From: Carboxydothermus pertinax
GTDB lineage: Bacteria > Bacillota > Z-2901 > Carboxydothermales > Carboxydothermaceae
Direction of reading: 5' to 3'
Length of the DNA: 64,000 nucleotides
Assembly (NCBI RefSeq): GCF_001950255.1
Contig: NZ_BDJK01000003.1
Coordinates: forward strand, 62,001 to 126,000
The position numbers and the translations under genes were made by a program. Numbering within the stretch: position 1 is the stretch's first letter; each line of letters opens with the position of its first letter. Shown here in pieces: positions 30,962-39,314 of this stretch. The notes beneath the pieces are model-generated. The model was not told the origin of the DNA and ran no database searches. It saw only the letters and a list, made by a program, of their open reading frames with translations.

Positions 30962-32917
30962 ATGACGCATTTTCCAAATCTTTTTTCGGAAGGTAGAATA
31001 GGTAACTTGGTTATCCCAAACCGTATTGTTATGCCGCCGATGGCAACAAACCTTGCAAATGAGGATGGATCAGTAAGCCAAAGGCTTATTGACTACTATG
31101 CAGCAAGAGCAAGAGGTGGGGTTGGACTTATAATTGTAGAAAATGTGCAGGTCGACTATCCTCAAGGAAAAAATGTTGCTTGTCAGCTACGGCTTGATAA
31201 TGACAAATATATGGCTGGATTTTTTGAATTAGCAGAGGCTGTGCATAGTTATGGCACTAAAATCTTTATGCAAATACATCATGCTGGTGCTCAAACCACT
31301 CCTGGTATAACAGAAGGACTTCAACCAGTTTCTCCTTCTGGTGTTCCTTGTTCGTTTTTAGGCATTCAACCGCGAGAACTTTCTATTGATGAAATAGAAG
31401 AAATAATCCAGAAATTTGTTAACACTGCTGTAAGAGTTAAAGGTGCAATGTTTGATGGAATAGAACTTCATGGCGCTCATGGGTATCTTATTGGACAATT
31501 TATGTCACCTCGAACAAATCGGCGGGTTGATAAGTATGGTGGCAATCTCGAGGGAAGAATGCGCTTTCCTCTAGAGATAATTCGTAGGATAAAAGAAGCA
31601 GTAGGAGATGACTATCCAATTTGTTTCCGCTTTAGTGCTGACGAGTTTATTGAAGGAGGTATTACATTAGAAGAAGGAAAACAAATTGCTAAGATGTTAG
31701 AAGAAGCTGGTGTGCATGTGTTACATGTAAGTGCTGGGGTATATGATTCAATGCCCACTTTATTGGAACCGTCAAGATTCGAACAAGGTTGGCGTGTATA
31801 TCTTGCAGAAGAAATAAAGAAAGTAGTAAGTATTCCGGTAATTACTGTTGGTGTTATTCGTGAACCAGAATTCGCAGAAAAAATCATTGCTGAGGGGCGG
31901 GCAGATTTTGTAGCTATTGGTCGTGGATTAATTGCTGATCCAGAGTGGCCTAAAAAAGCAAGAGAAGGACGAAGCAGTGAAATACGCAAATGTATTTCTT
32001 GTAACATTGGTTGTATAGGTGGTCGTGTGTTCCCGAATCTCCGTCTCCGTTGTACAGTTAACCCGGTGGCTGGCCGTGAAGGTGTGTATGGTGAAATTAA
32101 ACAATCACCTGTTAAGAAGAAAGTTGTAGTCGTTGGTGGAGGGCCAGCAGGTATGCAGGCAGCTAATACCGCTGCAAAACGGGGACACCAGGTAATACTT
32201 TACGAAAAGAAACAAAATCTAGGGGGCCAGTTAGAGATTGCTTCAGCTGCGCCGGGAAAAGCTAAAATTAAATGGTTCCGTGACTGGCTTGAGGCAGAAC
32301 TTTTAAGAGCCGGTGTAGAAATTAGGAGTGGCGTTACTGCAGATGCTGAAACTATTGCCTCGCTTTCTCCAGACTACGTAATCCTTGCTGCGGGTTCTAA
32401 ACCTGTGACACCTAAGATTAAAGGATTAGAAAAAGAAAATAATTTTGTTGTTCAGGCGTGGGATGTACTTGCGGGGAAAGTATCTGTTGAAAAGAATGAA
32501 GAGGTTGTTGTTGTTGGTGGTGGTTTAGTAGGTTGTGAAGCTGCACATTATCTGGCTGAAAAAGGAGCTAAAGTTATAGTAGTTGAGATGTTATCTGATA
32601 TAGCTATGGATATGGAGCCAATAAGTCGGTTTGATATGCTGCAACAATTTGCTAAGTTAGGTATTACAATAAGAACAAGTAATATAGTTTCTGAGATTAC
32701 TCCTGAAGGCGTAGTGATAGTAGGTAAAGGAGGTAAAATGGGCTTTATCCGGTCAAAGAAGGTTGTATTAGCTGTTGGTCAAACACCTGTAGGAAATGAA
32801 CTTAAAAAAGCTCTGGAGGAAAAAGGAATTCCCGTAAGAGTTATTGGAGATGCTTATAATGTAGGTAAAATTATTGATGCAGTTTCTACTGGATTCCAAG
32901 TGGCTTGCCAAGTGTAA
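30962..32917 (+). CDS. NADH:flavin oxidoreductase/2-enoate reductase family (FMN, 4Fe-4S, FAD)
   Basis: 651 residues from ATG 30962 (AAGGAGGG upstream; an earlier in-frame ATG at 30926 has none). An Old-Yellow-Enzyme TIM barrel occupies about 1-340 (LFSEGRIGNLVIPNRIVMPPM). It is followed by the 4Fe-4S Cys set (CISCNIGCIGG, then a Cys in LRCTVNP), a FAD Rossmann motif (VVVVGGGPAGMQAA) and an NAD motif (VVVVGGGLVGCEAA). This is the layout of 2-enoate reductase, 2,4-dienoyl-CoA reductase and trimethylamine dehydrogenase. Substrate not known; an enoate is most likely. Single-gene unit with terminator. Confidence 0.9.
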   Translation: MTHFPNLFSEGRIGNLVIPNRIVMPPMATNLANEDGSVSQRLIDYYAARARGGVGLIIVENVQVDYPQGKNVACQLRLDNDKYMAGFFELAEAVHSYGTKIFMQIHHAGAQTTPGITEGLQPVSPSGVPCSFLGIQPRELSIDEIEEIIQKFVNTAVRVKGAMFDGIELHGAHGYLIGQFMSPRTNRRVDKYGGNLEGRMRFPLEIIRRIKEAVGDDYPICFRFSADEFIEGGITLEEGKQIAKMLEEAGVHVLHVSAGVYDSMPTLLEPSRFEQGWRVYLAEEIKKVVSIPVITVGVIREPEFAEKIIAEGRADFVAIGRGLIADPEWPKKAREGRSSEIRKCISCNIGCIGGRVFPNLRLRCTVNPVAGREGVYGEIKQSPVKKKVVVVGGGPAGMQAANTAAKRGHQVILYEKKQNLGGQLEIASAAPGKAKIKWFRDWLEAELLRAGVEIRSGVTADAETIASLSPDYVILAAGSKPVTPKIKGLEKENNFVVQAWDVLAGKVSVEKNEEVVVVGGGLVGCEAAHYLAEKGAKVIVVEMLSDIAMDMEPISRFDMLQQFAKLGITIRTSNIVSEITPEGVVIVGKGGKMGFIRSKKVVLAVGQTPVGNELKKALEEKGIPVRVIGDAYNVGKIIDAVSTGFQVACQV

Positions 32918-32950
32918 CGTTGATGAAACTGCTTAAATTTTAAAATTCTA

Positions 32951-32993
32951 AAAGCCTCACGTATAGTTAGATGACTATATGTGAGGCTTTTTT
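32951..32993 (+). terminator. Terminator after the flavoprotein gene
   Basis: AAAGCCTCAC plus GTATAGT pairs with ACTATAT plus GTGAGGCTTT (16 pairs, one G-T), followed by more T. It may also work for the convergent regulator gene. Confidence 0.93.
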
Positions 32994-33054
32994 AGTGCGC
33001 TCGGCATGGGTGTAGACTTGGATAATCGGCTGAAAGAAACCGGCGTGACCTATT

Positions 33055-33807
33055 TTAAACTGGGTAATTTTTTAATAGTGTAGCTGATTTGTCATTATAA
33101 AAAAGAACACTATTATGATGCTTCATTAGTTCAATTAACTGACCAAAACAATCAGACCTGATATCCTCAAAAATATAAGGACAGATAACAGCTGCCGGTA
33201 GCTTCTTCAGGATATCTTCCAAAGAACGTTCAAATTCAACCAGGTTCGAAAAACGTCCCCCACAAGATAATAAATGCGGCGAACCTGAACCCCACATAGT
33301 TGGATAACCTAGTCTAACAGTTTTCTCAATTTCATTGGCCCATATTTGAATAGGGCCGTTTTTTCCGGAACGGTTGTATTGTGCTATTAAATCAACTATT
33401 ACCAGAGAATTTTTTGCTTCAAGGTCTTCAATGGGTAATCCTCTTTGTGTCAACTCCTGCCTAACGTCATCGGGATGTTGCCACCAACATCCTTTGAACA
33501 AGCGATATCCCTTAGCCAACCCTTTTTTAAAGAATTCCGCTTCTAAATTGTAAAGGTTATCTTTACTGTTTGTGACTGCCAATACATGGTCATGATGGGG
33601 GTCAATGTTATCTAGGAAACTCCGCCTCAACTGATTGAGCTGGTTAGTTTCATGAAGTTTTAATTCCAAGGTTTCTTTTTTTATGCGCCATTCTTTGCCC
33701 AATTTAATACCGGGAAGTTTTCCGGCTCTAAGCCACCTATAGATCGTATTCGGTGTTGTTCGTAAGATCTGAGCTACCTCATCAACGGTTAATAATTTTT
33801 CATTCAT
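33055..33807 (-). CDS. HTH plus MEDS-domain transcriptional regulator
   Basis: 250 residues. N-terminal excisionase/MerR-type helix-turn-helix (LTVDEVAQILRTTPNTIYRW, LPGIKLGKEWRI). After a linker comes a domain of DcmR/MEDS type (HDHVLAVTNSKDNLYNLEAEFF, FKKGLAKGYRLF, NSLVIVDL). MEDS stands for methanogen/methylotroph DcmR sensory domain; DcmR controls dichloromethane dehalogenase in methylotrophs. It is divergent from the HPP and methyltransferase genes, so it probably controls them in response to the methyl substrate. Several Trp/Cys residues (GCWWQHP) may help in ligand sensing. Confidence 0.8.
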   Translation of the reverse strand: MNEKLLTVDEVAQILRTTPNTIYRWLRAGKLPGIKLGKEWRIKKETLELKLHETNQLNQLRRSFLDNIDPHHDHVLAVTNSKDNLYNLEAEFFKKGLAKGYRLFKGCWWQHPDDVRQELTQRGLPIEDLEAKNSLVIVDLIAQYNRSGKNGPIQIWANEIEKTVRLGYPTMWGSGSPHLLSCGGRFSNLVEFERSLEDILKKLPAAVICPYIFEDIRSDCFGQLIELMKHHNSVLFYNDKSATLLKNYPV

Positions 33808-34143
33808 ATCAATCGGCCTTCTCCCACTCCGTTTATTCCATTATTGTGAAAATACTGACAATATAATCGATTAATGTGCCATTTGTTATTTTTTTAATCA
33901 ATTGTACCATAATACTTATTACTTAGCAAGGTTAGTGACGAATAAAGAGTTATACCGGATATCGTTTTATACATTGCAATATAATTTAATACAATTTAGT
34001 ACTTTATTATTTATTGACACATAATATTCTAAATTTTATAATAACGCCAATAGTAAAGGCTGGGACCTTGTTAAAAAGTTGAGTGACTTAAATATACTAT
34101 TGGGAATAAAGAAATATTGGGTTATTTTAAGGAGGTCTCGTAC
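33808..34143. promoter_or_regulatory. Divergent control region between regulator and HPP gene
   Basis: 336 AT-rich bases with no gene. On the + strand it holds a consensus promoter at 34014-34042. Upstream are ATACATTGCAATAT (about 33969-33982) and ATACAATTT (33989-33997), related to the palindrome before the second promoter; these may be operator sites. I could not find a convincing minus-strand promoter for the regulator. Confidence 0.6.
34014..34042 (+). promoter_or_regulatory. Consensus sigma-A promoter before the HPP gene
   Basis: TTGACA (34014-34019), 17-base spacer, TATAAT (34037-34042), a perfect match to consensus in both boxes and spacing. Transcription would start near 34050, leaving a leader of about 95 bases. 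Confidence 0.92.
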
Positions 34144-34710
34144 ATGCTAAACAGCGCTTTTTTGGGTTGGTTTCAAAAATGTCTTGCCAGATTTAACTTA
34201 AAATTTTTATCCGTAGCAGCAGTAGGCAGCTTTATGTCCATTGGTTTAATCAGTTATCTGGGTTTTTTTTACGAGAAGGCTCTGATTTTTCCGTCTTTTG
34301 CAAGCTCTGCCGTGGTTTTGTTTATGACTCCGCGCCTTATGCTGCGGCAAGTCAAAAACGTTTTGGGCGGTCAATTAGTATCTGCTTTGGTTGGAGTTAC
34401 CATTTATAAAATTTTTGGTTCATCTTGGTGGGCTATCTCATTAGGTGTGTCTATTGCGTTAGTAATGATGATTTTGACTGATACAATACATCCTCCGGGT
34501 GGAGCGACTGCCTTTGCAGCTATTGCTTTACATGAGGACTATTTATTTGTAATTAAACCGGTGTTTTTGGGGATGGTCCTTCTTATTTTGATAGCATTGA
34601 TGATTCAGTTTTGCGCAGGCTTAAAAAAAGATAATTTTAAAACTATAGGGAGTTTCTTAATTGAAGCAAGAAACTTTTATAAACAATTTAAAGAAAAAAA
34701 TTACCAATAG
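34144..34710 (+). CDS. HPP-family membrane protein
   Basis: 188 residues from ATG 34144, with AAGGAGG eight bases upstream. Four or five membrane segments, with the signature DTIHPPGGATAFAAI in the second half. HPP proteins are integral membrane proteins; a plant member carries nitrite, but most bacterial ones are uncharacterised. Because it lies between the MEDS regulator and the methyltransferase genes under a matching promoter, it may carry the methyl substrate or the released anion. That is inference from place. Confidence 0.82.
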   Translation: MLNSAFLGWFQKCLARFNLKFLSVAAVGSFMSIGLISYLGFFYEKALIFPSFASSAVVLFMTPRLMLRQVKNVLGGQLVSALVGVTIYKIFGSSWWAISLGVSIALVMMILTDTIHPPGGATAFAAIALHEDYLFVIKPVFLGMVLLILIALMIQFCAGLKKDNFKTIGSFLIEARNFYKQFKEKNYQ

Positions 34711-34817
34711 TAGAATAATTTAAGACAACAAAGTATAAAAAGGATTCTAAAGTTAAAGAGATGATGGATAACCTAACAAAAAACTAAAAACTCGATTATC
34801 TGAAATTATACAATTTT

Positions 34818-34831
34818 ATACAATGTTGTAT
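34818..34831. promoter_or_regulatory. Operator-like palindrome
   Basis: ATACAA-TG-TTGTAT, with 6-base arms fully inverted, ends one base before the -35 box of the next promoter. A half-site ATACAATTT lies just upstream (34808-34816) and again before the HPP promoter. Probably the site of the MEDS regulator or another controller. Confidence 0.6.
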
Positions 34832-34832
34832 A

Positions 34833-34861
34833 TTGACAAACATTATTATACGTTTTATAAT
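34833..34861 (+). promoter_or_regulatory. Consensus sigma-A promoter of the methyltransferase operon
   Basis: TTGACA (34833-34838), 17-base spacer, TATAAT (34856-34861); a perfect consensus like the HPP promoter. Confidence 0.92.
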
Positions 34862-35161
34862 TCAAATCAAAGATATTGCAATATTCAGACATATCTAAAT
34901 TTTGCTTACAAATGACCAGATACATCAGTTTCGGGCGATAATAAAGTTTTTGGTGGGCTGTGTTTTAAATTCTTACTGGAAGAATAAAGGAAATTACCGG
35001 AAGAAAAGTTGCATAAACGAGGCGAAAAACATTTTTTTGATTCGTATTACTCTTTGTGTCAGGTGGAGCTCGAGTAAAAGAACCACAAAAAAGCTCAAGG
35101 TATAAAGCCTTGACATAAAGGAAATTTAATTTTCAAAATTTACATATTTTAGGAGGGATTG

Positions 35162-36076
35162 ATGTTGGTCAACTATCATGTGCTAAAAATTGGTGACGCA
35201 ACTATAGGGGGTCTTTTTGGCTCAAACACTGGCTTGGTTGTAGGAAGTATTTTCTACGACAAGCACTCTTTGGTTTCCGACCCTTTCTCCGGTGAGTTTG
35301 ATATTTCCCGAGCAGCAGAATTAGTGGAGCGTGTTAATAAACTCAGTAAGCGGTATGGAGTTCAAATGGCTTTTGACGTCATTGCCGCTACTTCTGAAGC
35401 TATGGAACGTTTTCTGGAATTTATTAGTGCGCATACAAGCCTCCCTTTAATAATTAATGCCACTGAAGCTGAGGTTCGTATAGCAGGCCTTGAGGCGGCG
35501 GCTAAACTTGGGATTCTAAATCGCTCGATTTATGCTTCCTTAAATGAGGATACTGTAGACGACGAATTGGAAGCACTTGGTCGGCACCGCCCGGCTGCCG
35601 TCATGATTCTTGCCAGCGATGTTAGTAATCCTACCCCTGAGGGGACTTGCGAAATGATTGAAAACTATTATCACCCTATGTTAAAGGAGATTGGGGTTGT
35701 AGCTCCGATTGTTGATGTAGGTACTATGGACCCACCTTCGATAGGCTTAAATATCCGCCAAATTCAGGCTGTACGGGAACGTTTCGGTTATCCTGTGGGT
35801 TGTGCCTTTTCTAACTGTTTTCCACAATGGACCAGTGTGAAAAATTTGGGCCGGGAGTGGGTAAATCTGTCTTTGGCAACGGCCCTTGCCGTCTGTCGTG
35901 CAGCCGGCGCAGACTATTTGCACTACGGCATCATTGAGAAAGCTGCAATAGCAGCTCATGTGTCGGGGACTGCAGAAGTATTTTATGGATTTGCGGCTAA
36001 GGAACTGGATGGGTATAAACTGCCGGAAAGTCATCCCTTATGGAATATGTTCAAGTTCTCAGGAGAGATGGAGTAA
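35162..36076 (+). CDS. cmuB: MtrH/CmuB-like methylcobamide:tetrahydrofolate methyltransferase
   Basis: 304 residues; ATG 35162 with AGGAGGG upstream (TTG 35159 is too close). The protein is a TIM-barrel of the MtrH family (IGGLFGSNTGLVVGSIFYD, AFDVIAATSEAMERFLEF, YASLNEDTVDDELEAL). Family members move a methyl group between a corrinoid protein and tetrahydropterin or tetrahydrofolate. In chloromethane users CmuB does this to make methyl-H4F, which here could enter the Wood-Ljungdahl path. The stop overlaps the next ATG. The symbol rests on gene order with the CmuA-like gene; other methyl donors are possible. Confidence 0.7.
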   Translation: MLVNYHVLKIGDATIGGLFGSNTGLVVGSIFYDKHSLVSDPFSGEFDISRAAELVERVNKLSKRYGVQMAFDVIAATSEAMERFLEFISAHTSLPLIINATEAEVRIAGLEAAAKLGILNRSIYASLNEDTVDDELEALGRHRPAAVMILASDVSNPTPEGTCEMIENYYHPMLKEIGVVAPIVDVGTMDPPSIGLNIRQIQAVRERFGYPVGCAFSNCFPQWTSVKNLGREWVNLSLATALAVCRAAGADYLHYGIIEKAAIAAHVSGTAEVFYGFAAKELDGYKLPESHPLWNMFKFSGEME

Positions 36077-37233
36077 TGTCACTCCGGATAAAGTTAGCAG
36101 AATTGCTTTCCGGAAACTGGAGCGGTCCACCGCTAATTGACGTTGGAACGACATCCCTCACGGGCATTCGGGTTGGTGCACTTCCGCATTTGCGAAAAGA
36201 CAATGCAGTGGCCCATCCTATTTACGAAATTCTCCCTTTGAAACCAATGGAATATATTCGCTTAGGGTCTGATTTCATCCGTACCGGTCTGCTATTTGAC
36301 CTCCCGGTGATAACCGATGAGCCTTTTACTGATGCTTTTGGCGTTCAATGGCAAAGAGACAAAGGTTTTTTATCACCAATTAGCCATCCTTTGGAAACTG
36401 CAGGTCTTAAGGGTATTTTGCATTACCCTAAACCCCAATGGCGGAACCAAGTACAGCTTGTTGAACCGGAATTTAGAAACGGTGGCATTTTAATTGCAGA
36501 TGCTCCTTGCCCAGGCCTCTTAGATCTGGCCTTTATGCTGCGCAACCCCTGGCGGTTTATGGAAGACATTGCTGAAAAAAACTGGCAGATCACCACGGCC
36601 ATCCTTGATTGGTCATTGGAAACTATTGTTGATGCCTATAATTACATGTTAATGTCGCTTCCTGAACAACCGGATATCATCATTTATAGCGATGATCTAG
36701 GCTACCGGAACGGTATGTTTTTTTCTCCATCGGATTTCCGTAAATTTGTTCGTCCGTATATGCATTCGTTGTTGACCCGGCTTAGACAGTTAACCCCGGC
36801 AGCGATCTGTTTTCACAGTTGTGGAGCTATTCGGCCCATTCTGAAGGATATAGCAGAATTGGGTATCGAGATATTTAACCTGGATACCAAGGCTAAAGGG
36901 ATGAATGTTTTGGAAGTGCGGCGAGAACTGCCTGCTTCGATAATATTGCATGGTTCAAACGACCTGTCTGCTTTGGGCGAAGCCGTAGCGAATAAGGACA
37001 AGGCTAGAATTGCCTTATTAATTACAGAGTTGGCTCAAACTGCACCGGTTATTGCCGGGCCCCTGGACAATGTGTCTTCAGCAGAAGAAGTACTTGCGGC
37101 CATCCGTGGGGCGGCTTTTATCCGCAGTTTTTCCAACGAAGATTTTGAAATATTGCGTCAAATTGGTCCGGTTCGAAACATTATTGAAGAAGCAATAGAA
37201 AAAACATTTTCAACAGAATTGCCTGTCCTTTAA
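36076..37233 (+). CDS. cmuC: UROD-family methyltransferase-like protein, CmuC-like
   Basis: 385 residues of the uroporphyrinogen decarboxylase/MtaA superfamily. It is coupled to the gene before (TAATG) with AGGAGAG upstream. It has the His-x-Cys of the zinc site (CFHSCG, H247/C249), but where relatives have a second Cys ligand after the barrel strand it reads APVIAGPLDN with no Cys. It may thus bind zinc differently or be a non-catalytic partner. In chloromethane clusters cmuC encodes such a protein of unclear role between cmuB and cmuA, as here. Confidence 0.6.
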   Translation: MSLRIKLAELLSGNWSGPPLIDVGTTSLTGIRVGALPHLRKDNAVAHPIYEILPLKPMEYIRLGSDFIRTGLLFDLPVITDEPFTDAFGVQWQRDKGFLSPISHPLETAGLKGILHYPKPQWRNQVQLVEPEFRNGGILIADAPCPGLLDLAFMLRNPWRFMEDIAEKNWQITTAILDWSLETIVDAYNYMLMSLPEQPDIIIYSDDLGYRNGMFFSPSDFRKFVRPYMHSLLTRLRQLTPAAICFHSCGAIRPILKDIAELGIEIFNLDTKAKGMNVLEVRRELPASIILHGSNDLSALGEAVANKDKARIALLITELAQTAPVIAGPLDNVSSAEEVLAAIRGAAFIRSFSNEDFEILRQIGPVRNIIEEAIEKTFSTELPVL

Positions 37234-37374
37234 TATAAAGCGCATTTTTCAAGGTTCTGGCCAAACTTGCAAAGACAATTTATTCTGGGAAAAGGTGGTG
37301 AGGTATATACGAATAAGTCTAAAGAACTGCTTATAATTCACGAATAATACAAAAAGTTTAAGGAGAGAGTAAGT

Positions 37375-39222
37375 ATGCCCAAAATGACCAGCCGGGAAAG
37401 AGTTTTTGCGGCAGTTACTATGAAAGAACTGCCGGATCAGTTACCCGTAAACCCTTTGTTGATGACACGGGGCATTCGCGAGGGGGGAGTTAGAGTTGAT
37501 GAGGTTCTGTTCGATGGTGAGGCCATGGCCAGAGCCAAAATCAAAGCTCATCAAAAATTCGGCGGAGATGTGGTGGTTGCCGGGACAGACTTGTTTACCC
37601 CGGTAGAGAATCTGGGTGCCGTATTAGAATACCTGCCCTATGCACAACCCTCATTGGTAGAACATCCCGCGCCTACAAAAGAAGCTTTTTACCGTCTAAA
37701 AGATAACTACCTAAAGAATGGCTTTAATCCGGAAAAAGGCCGTTTGAGAGCAATTCAAGAAGAAATAAGAACTTTTATTAAAGAAGGTTGGAAAGATACC
37801 CACGTACTAGCCACCCCCGTTGGCGGTCCTATTACTACCGCTCAGATGGTTACCGGAACAGACAACTTTTTTACTTACTTAGCTGAAGATCCGGATTTTG
37901 CTAAAGAGGTTATAGAATTATCTCTTGACGTTGTTAAAAATGTCTGTCGGATGATGTTTGAAGCCGGTATTGATGTTGTCAATATCCTTGACCCATTCTG
38001 CTCCAGTGATATTTTACCGCCGGAAATGTATAGAGAGTTTGGCTTGCCCTACCAGCGGAGGTTATTTGCTTATATTAAGGAAATTGGCGGTGTCGGGCTT
38101 CTTCATACATGCACCTTTACCCAACCCATTTGGTCCGACATTGCCAATAGCGGCGCCATTAACTTTAACGGCGATATGTATCCTGGAGCAGACCATGCCA
38201 AGCGGGCTATCGGAGACAAAATTTCACTGATGGGTACGGTTAGCCCCTATTGGACGTTAGTCCATGGTACCCCAGAGGATGTTGCCCGGGAAGTAAAGAA
38301 ACTGGCGGTTGAAGTGGGGTACAACGGAGGTTTTGTCTGCATGCCCGGTTGTGACATTGACTGGACTGTTCCAGAAGAAAACTTACGTGCGTTGATTGAA
38401 ACCTGCGCATCGATCAAGTACCCGATAGACATCGAAGCTCTTGGTGACCTGAGCGATGTTTATTTGCCCGGCCACCCCAAACACCCGGGTATGCGCAAAA
38501 TTTCAACGGATAACGACCAAATGGTTAGAATGGGAATTCAAAAGACTCAGGTAAAGAAAACTCCTGAAGAAGAGGTATATTTTAACCTGGCCAATGCGAT
38601 TATGGAATATGATGACGAGAAAGTTGTTGAGTGGACTAAAAAAGGTTTAGAACTCGGTTTGACCCCTCAGCAAATTATATTTAGCGGTTTATCCCTTGGG
38701 ATGAAAATGGTCGGAGATTTGTATGAGCGTAACGAACGTTTCGTGACCGATATGCTTAAATCTGCCAAGACAATGGAAAAGGCTATGGCTATTCTTGCTC
38801 CGCTGCTGGAAGCGTCGGGTTCAGGAGATGGCAAGAAAGAAACGGTCGTAATGGGACTGGTACGTGGCAACACCCAAGACATCGGCAAAAATCTCGTGGT
38901 TCTTATGTTAAAGGCAAATGGTTTTAATGTTATAGACCTTGGCAAGAACGTTAAACCTGAAGAGTTTATAGAAGCAGCAGAAGCAAATAATGCTGTAGCC
39001 ATTGGTATGTCTGTTATGACCAACTCATCTGTTGTCTATGCGGAGAAAACTGTGGAATTACTTAAAGAGAAAGGTCTGGCCGACAAATATCTGGTAATGA
39101 CCGGTGGAGCAGCGATGAATGAGCAAATTGCCGCGCAAATAGGTGCCAAATATGGTTCGGATGCTAATGCAGCTGTTTTATTAGTAAAAGAATATCTTGC
39201 AGCAAAAGAAAAGTCTAACTAG
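37375..39222 (+). CDS. cmuA: CmuA-like methyltransferase/corrinoid fusion protein
   Basis: 615 residues, the length of known CmuA. Residues about 1-350 form a UROD/MtaA methyltransferase domain with zinc ligands HTC (244-246) and CMPGC (322-326). Residues about 395-615 form a corrinoid-binding domain with the helical cap (PEEEVYFNLANAIMEYDDEK) and the Rossmann part. The cobalt-ligand motif DxHxxG is changed to NTQDIG (Gln at 501); S546 and GG 577-578 remain. CmuA has this fusion and, as I recall, the same His-to-Gln change; it moves the methyl of chloromethane to its own corrinoid. AGGAGAG precedes ATG 37375. Confidence 0.8.
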   Translation: MPKMTSRERVFAAVTMKELPDQLPVNPLLMTRGIREGGVRVDEVLFDGEAMARAKIKAHQKFGGDVVVAGTDLFTPVENLGAVLEYLPYAQPSLVEHPAPTKEAFYRLKDNYLKNGFNPEKGRLRAIQEEIRTFIKEGWKDTHVLATPVGGPITTAQMVTGTDNFFTYLAEDPDFAKEVIELSLDVVKNVCRMMFEAGIDVVNILDPFCSSDILPPEMYREFGLPYQRRLFAYIKEIGGVGLLHTCTFTQPIWSDIANSGAINFNGDMYPGADHAKRAIGDKISLMGTVSPYWTLVHGTPEDVAREVKKLAVEVGYNGGFVCMPGCDIDWTVPEENLRALIETCASIKYPIDIEALGDLSDVYLPGHPKHPGMRKISTDNDQMVRMGIQKTQVKKTPEEEVYFNLANAIMEYDDEKVVEWTKKGLELGLTPQQIIFSGLSLGMKMVGDLYERNERFVTDMLKSAKTMEKAMAILAPLLEASGSGDGKKETVVMGLVRGNTQDIGKNLVVLMLKANGFNVIDLGKNVKPEEFIEAAEANNAVAIGMSVMTNSSVVYAEKTVELLKEKGLADKYLVMTGGAAMNEQIAAQIGAKYGSDANAAVLLVKEYLAAKEKSN

Positions 39223-39258
39223 TAGATCCTGGTGGTACTTGGCGAAGAAGTTTTTAGC

Positions 39259-39284
39259 AGGGGTGACCAATATGGTACACCCCT
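39259..39284 (+). other. Intergenic hairpin between cmuA-like and fmdB-like genes
   Basis: AGGGGTGACC pairs with GGT-A-CACCCCT over a 5-base loop with one bulged A. No T-run follows, so it is more likely an RNA-stabilising or processing element than a terminator. It may set a lower level of the FmdB gene. Confidence 0.65.
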
Positions 39285-39314
39285 ATTCTGTCTAGATAAC
39301 AAAGGAGGTTAATT

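Larger units (their letters stand above)
34711..35161 (+). other. Intergenic region with promoter and long leader before the cmuB-like gene
   Basis: 451 bases. After the HPP stop comes AT-rich DNA, the operator-like palindrome (34818-34831), a consensus promoter (34833-34861) and a leader of about 290 bases. The leader contains a hairpin TCAAGG/CCTTGA (about 35095-35113) and a GC-richer part around 35060-35085. A 67-codon frame at 34902 has no binding site and low coding likeness. No known riboswitch (cobalamin box, THF) was recognised. Confidence 0.55.

Noticed and set aside
34902-35105. 67-codon frame in the leader of the cmuB-like gene
   Set aside because: No binding site and Lys/Ser/Arg-rich, low-complexity translation; more likely untranslated leader.
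35162-39222. Methanol (MtaABC) or methylamine system
   Set aside because: No separate MtaB or MtaC-type genes and no pyrrolysine amber codon; the fusion with the His-to-Gln change fits CmuA better.
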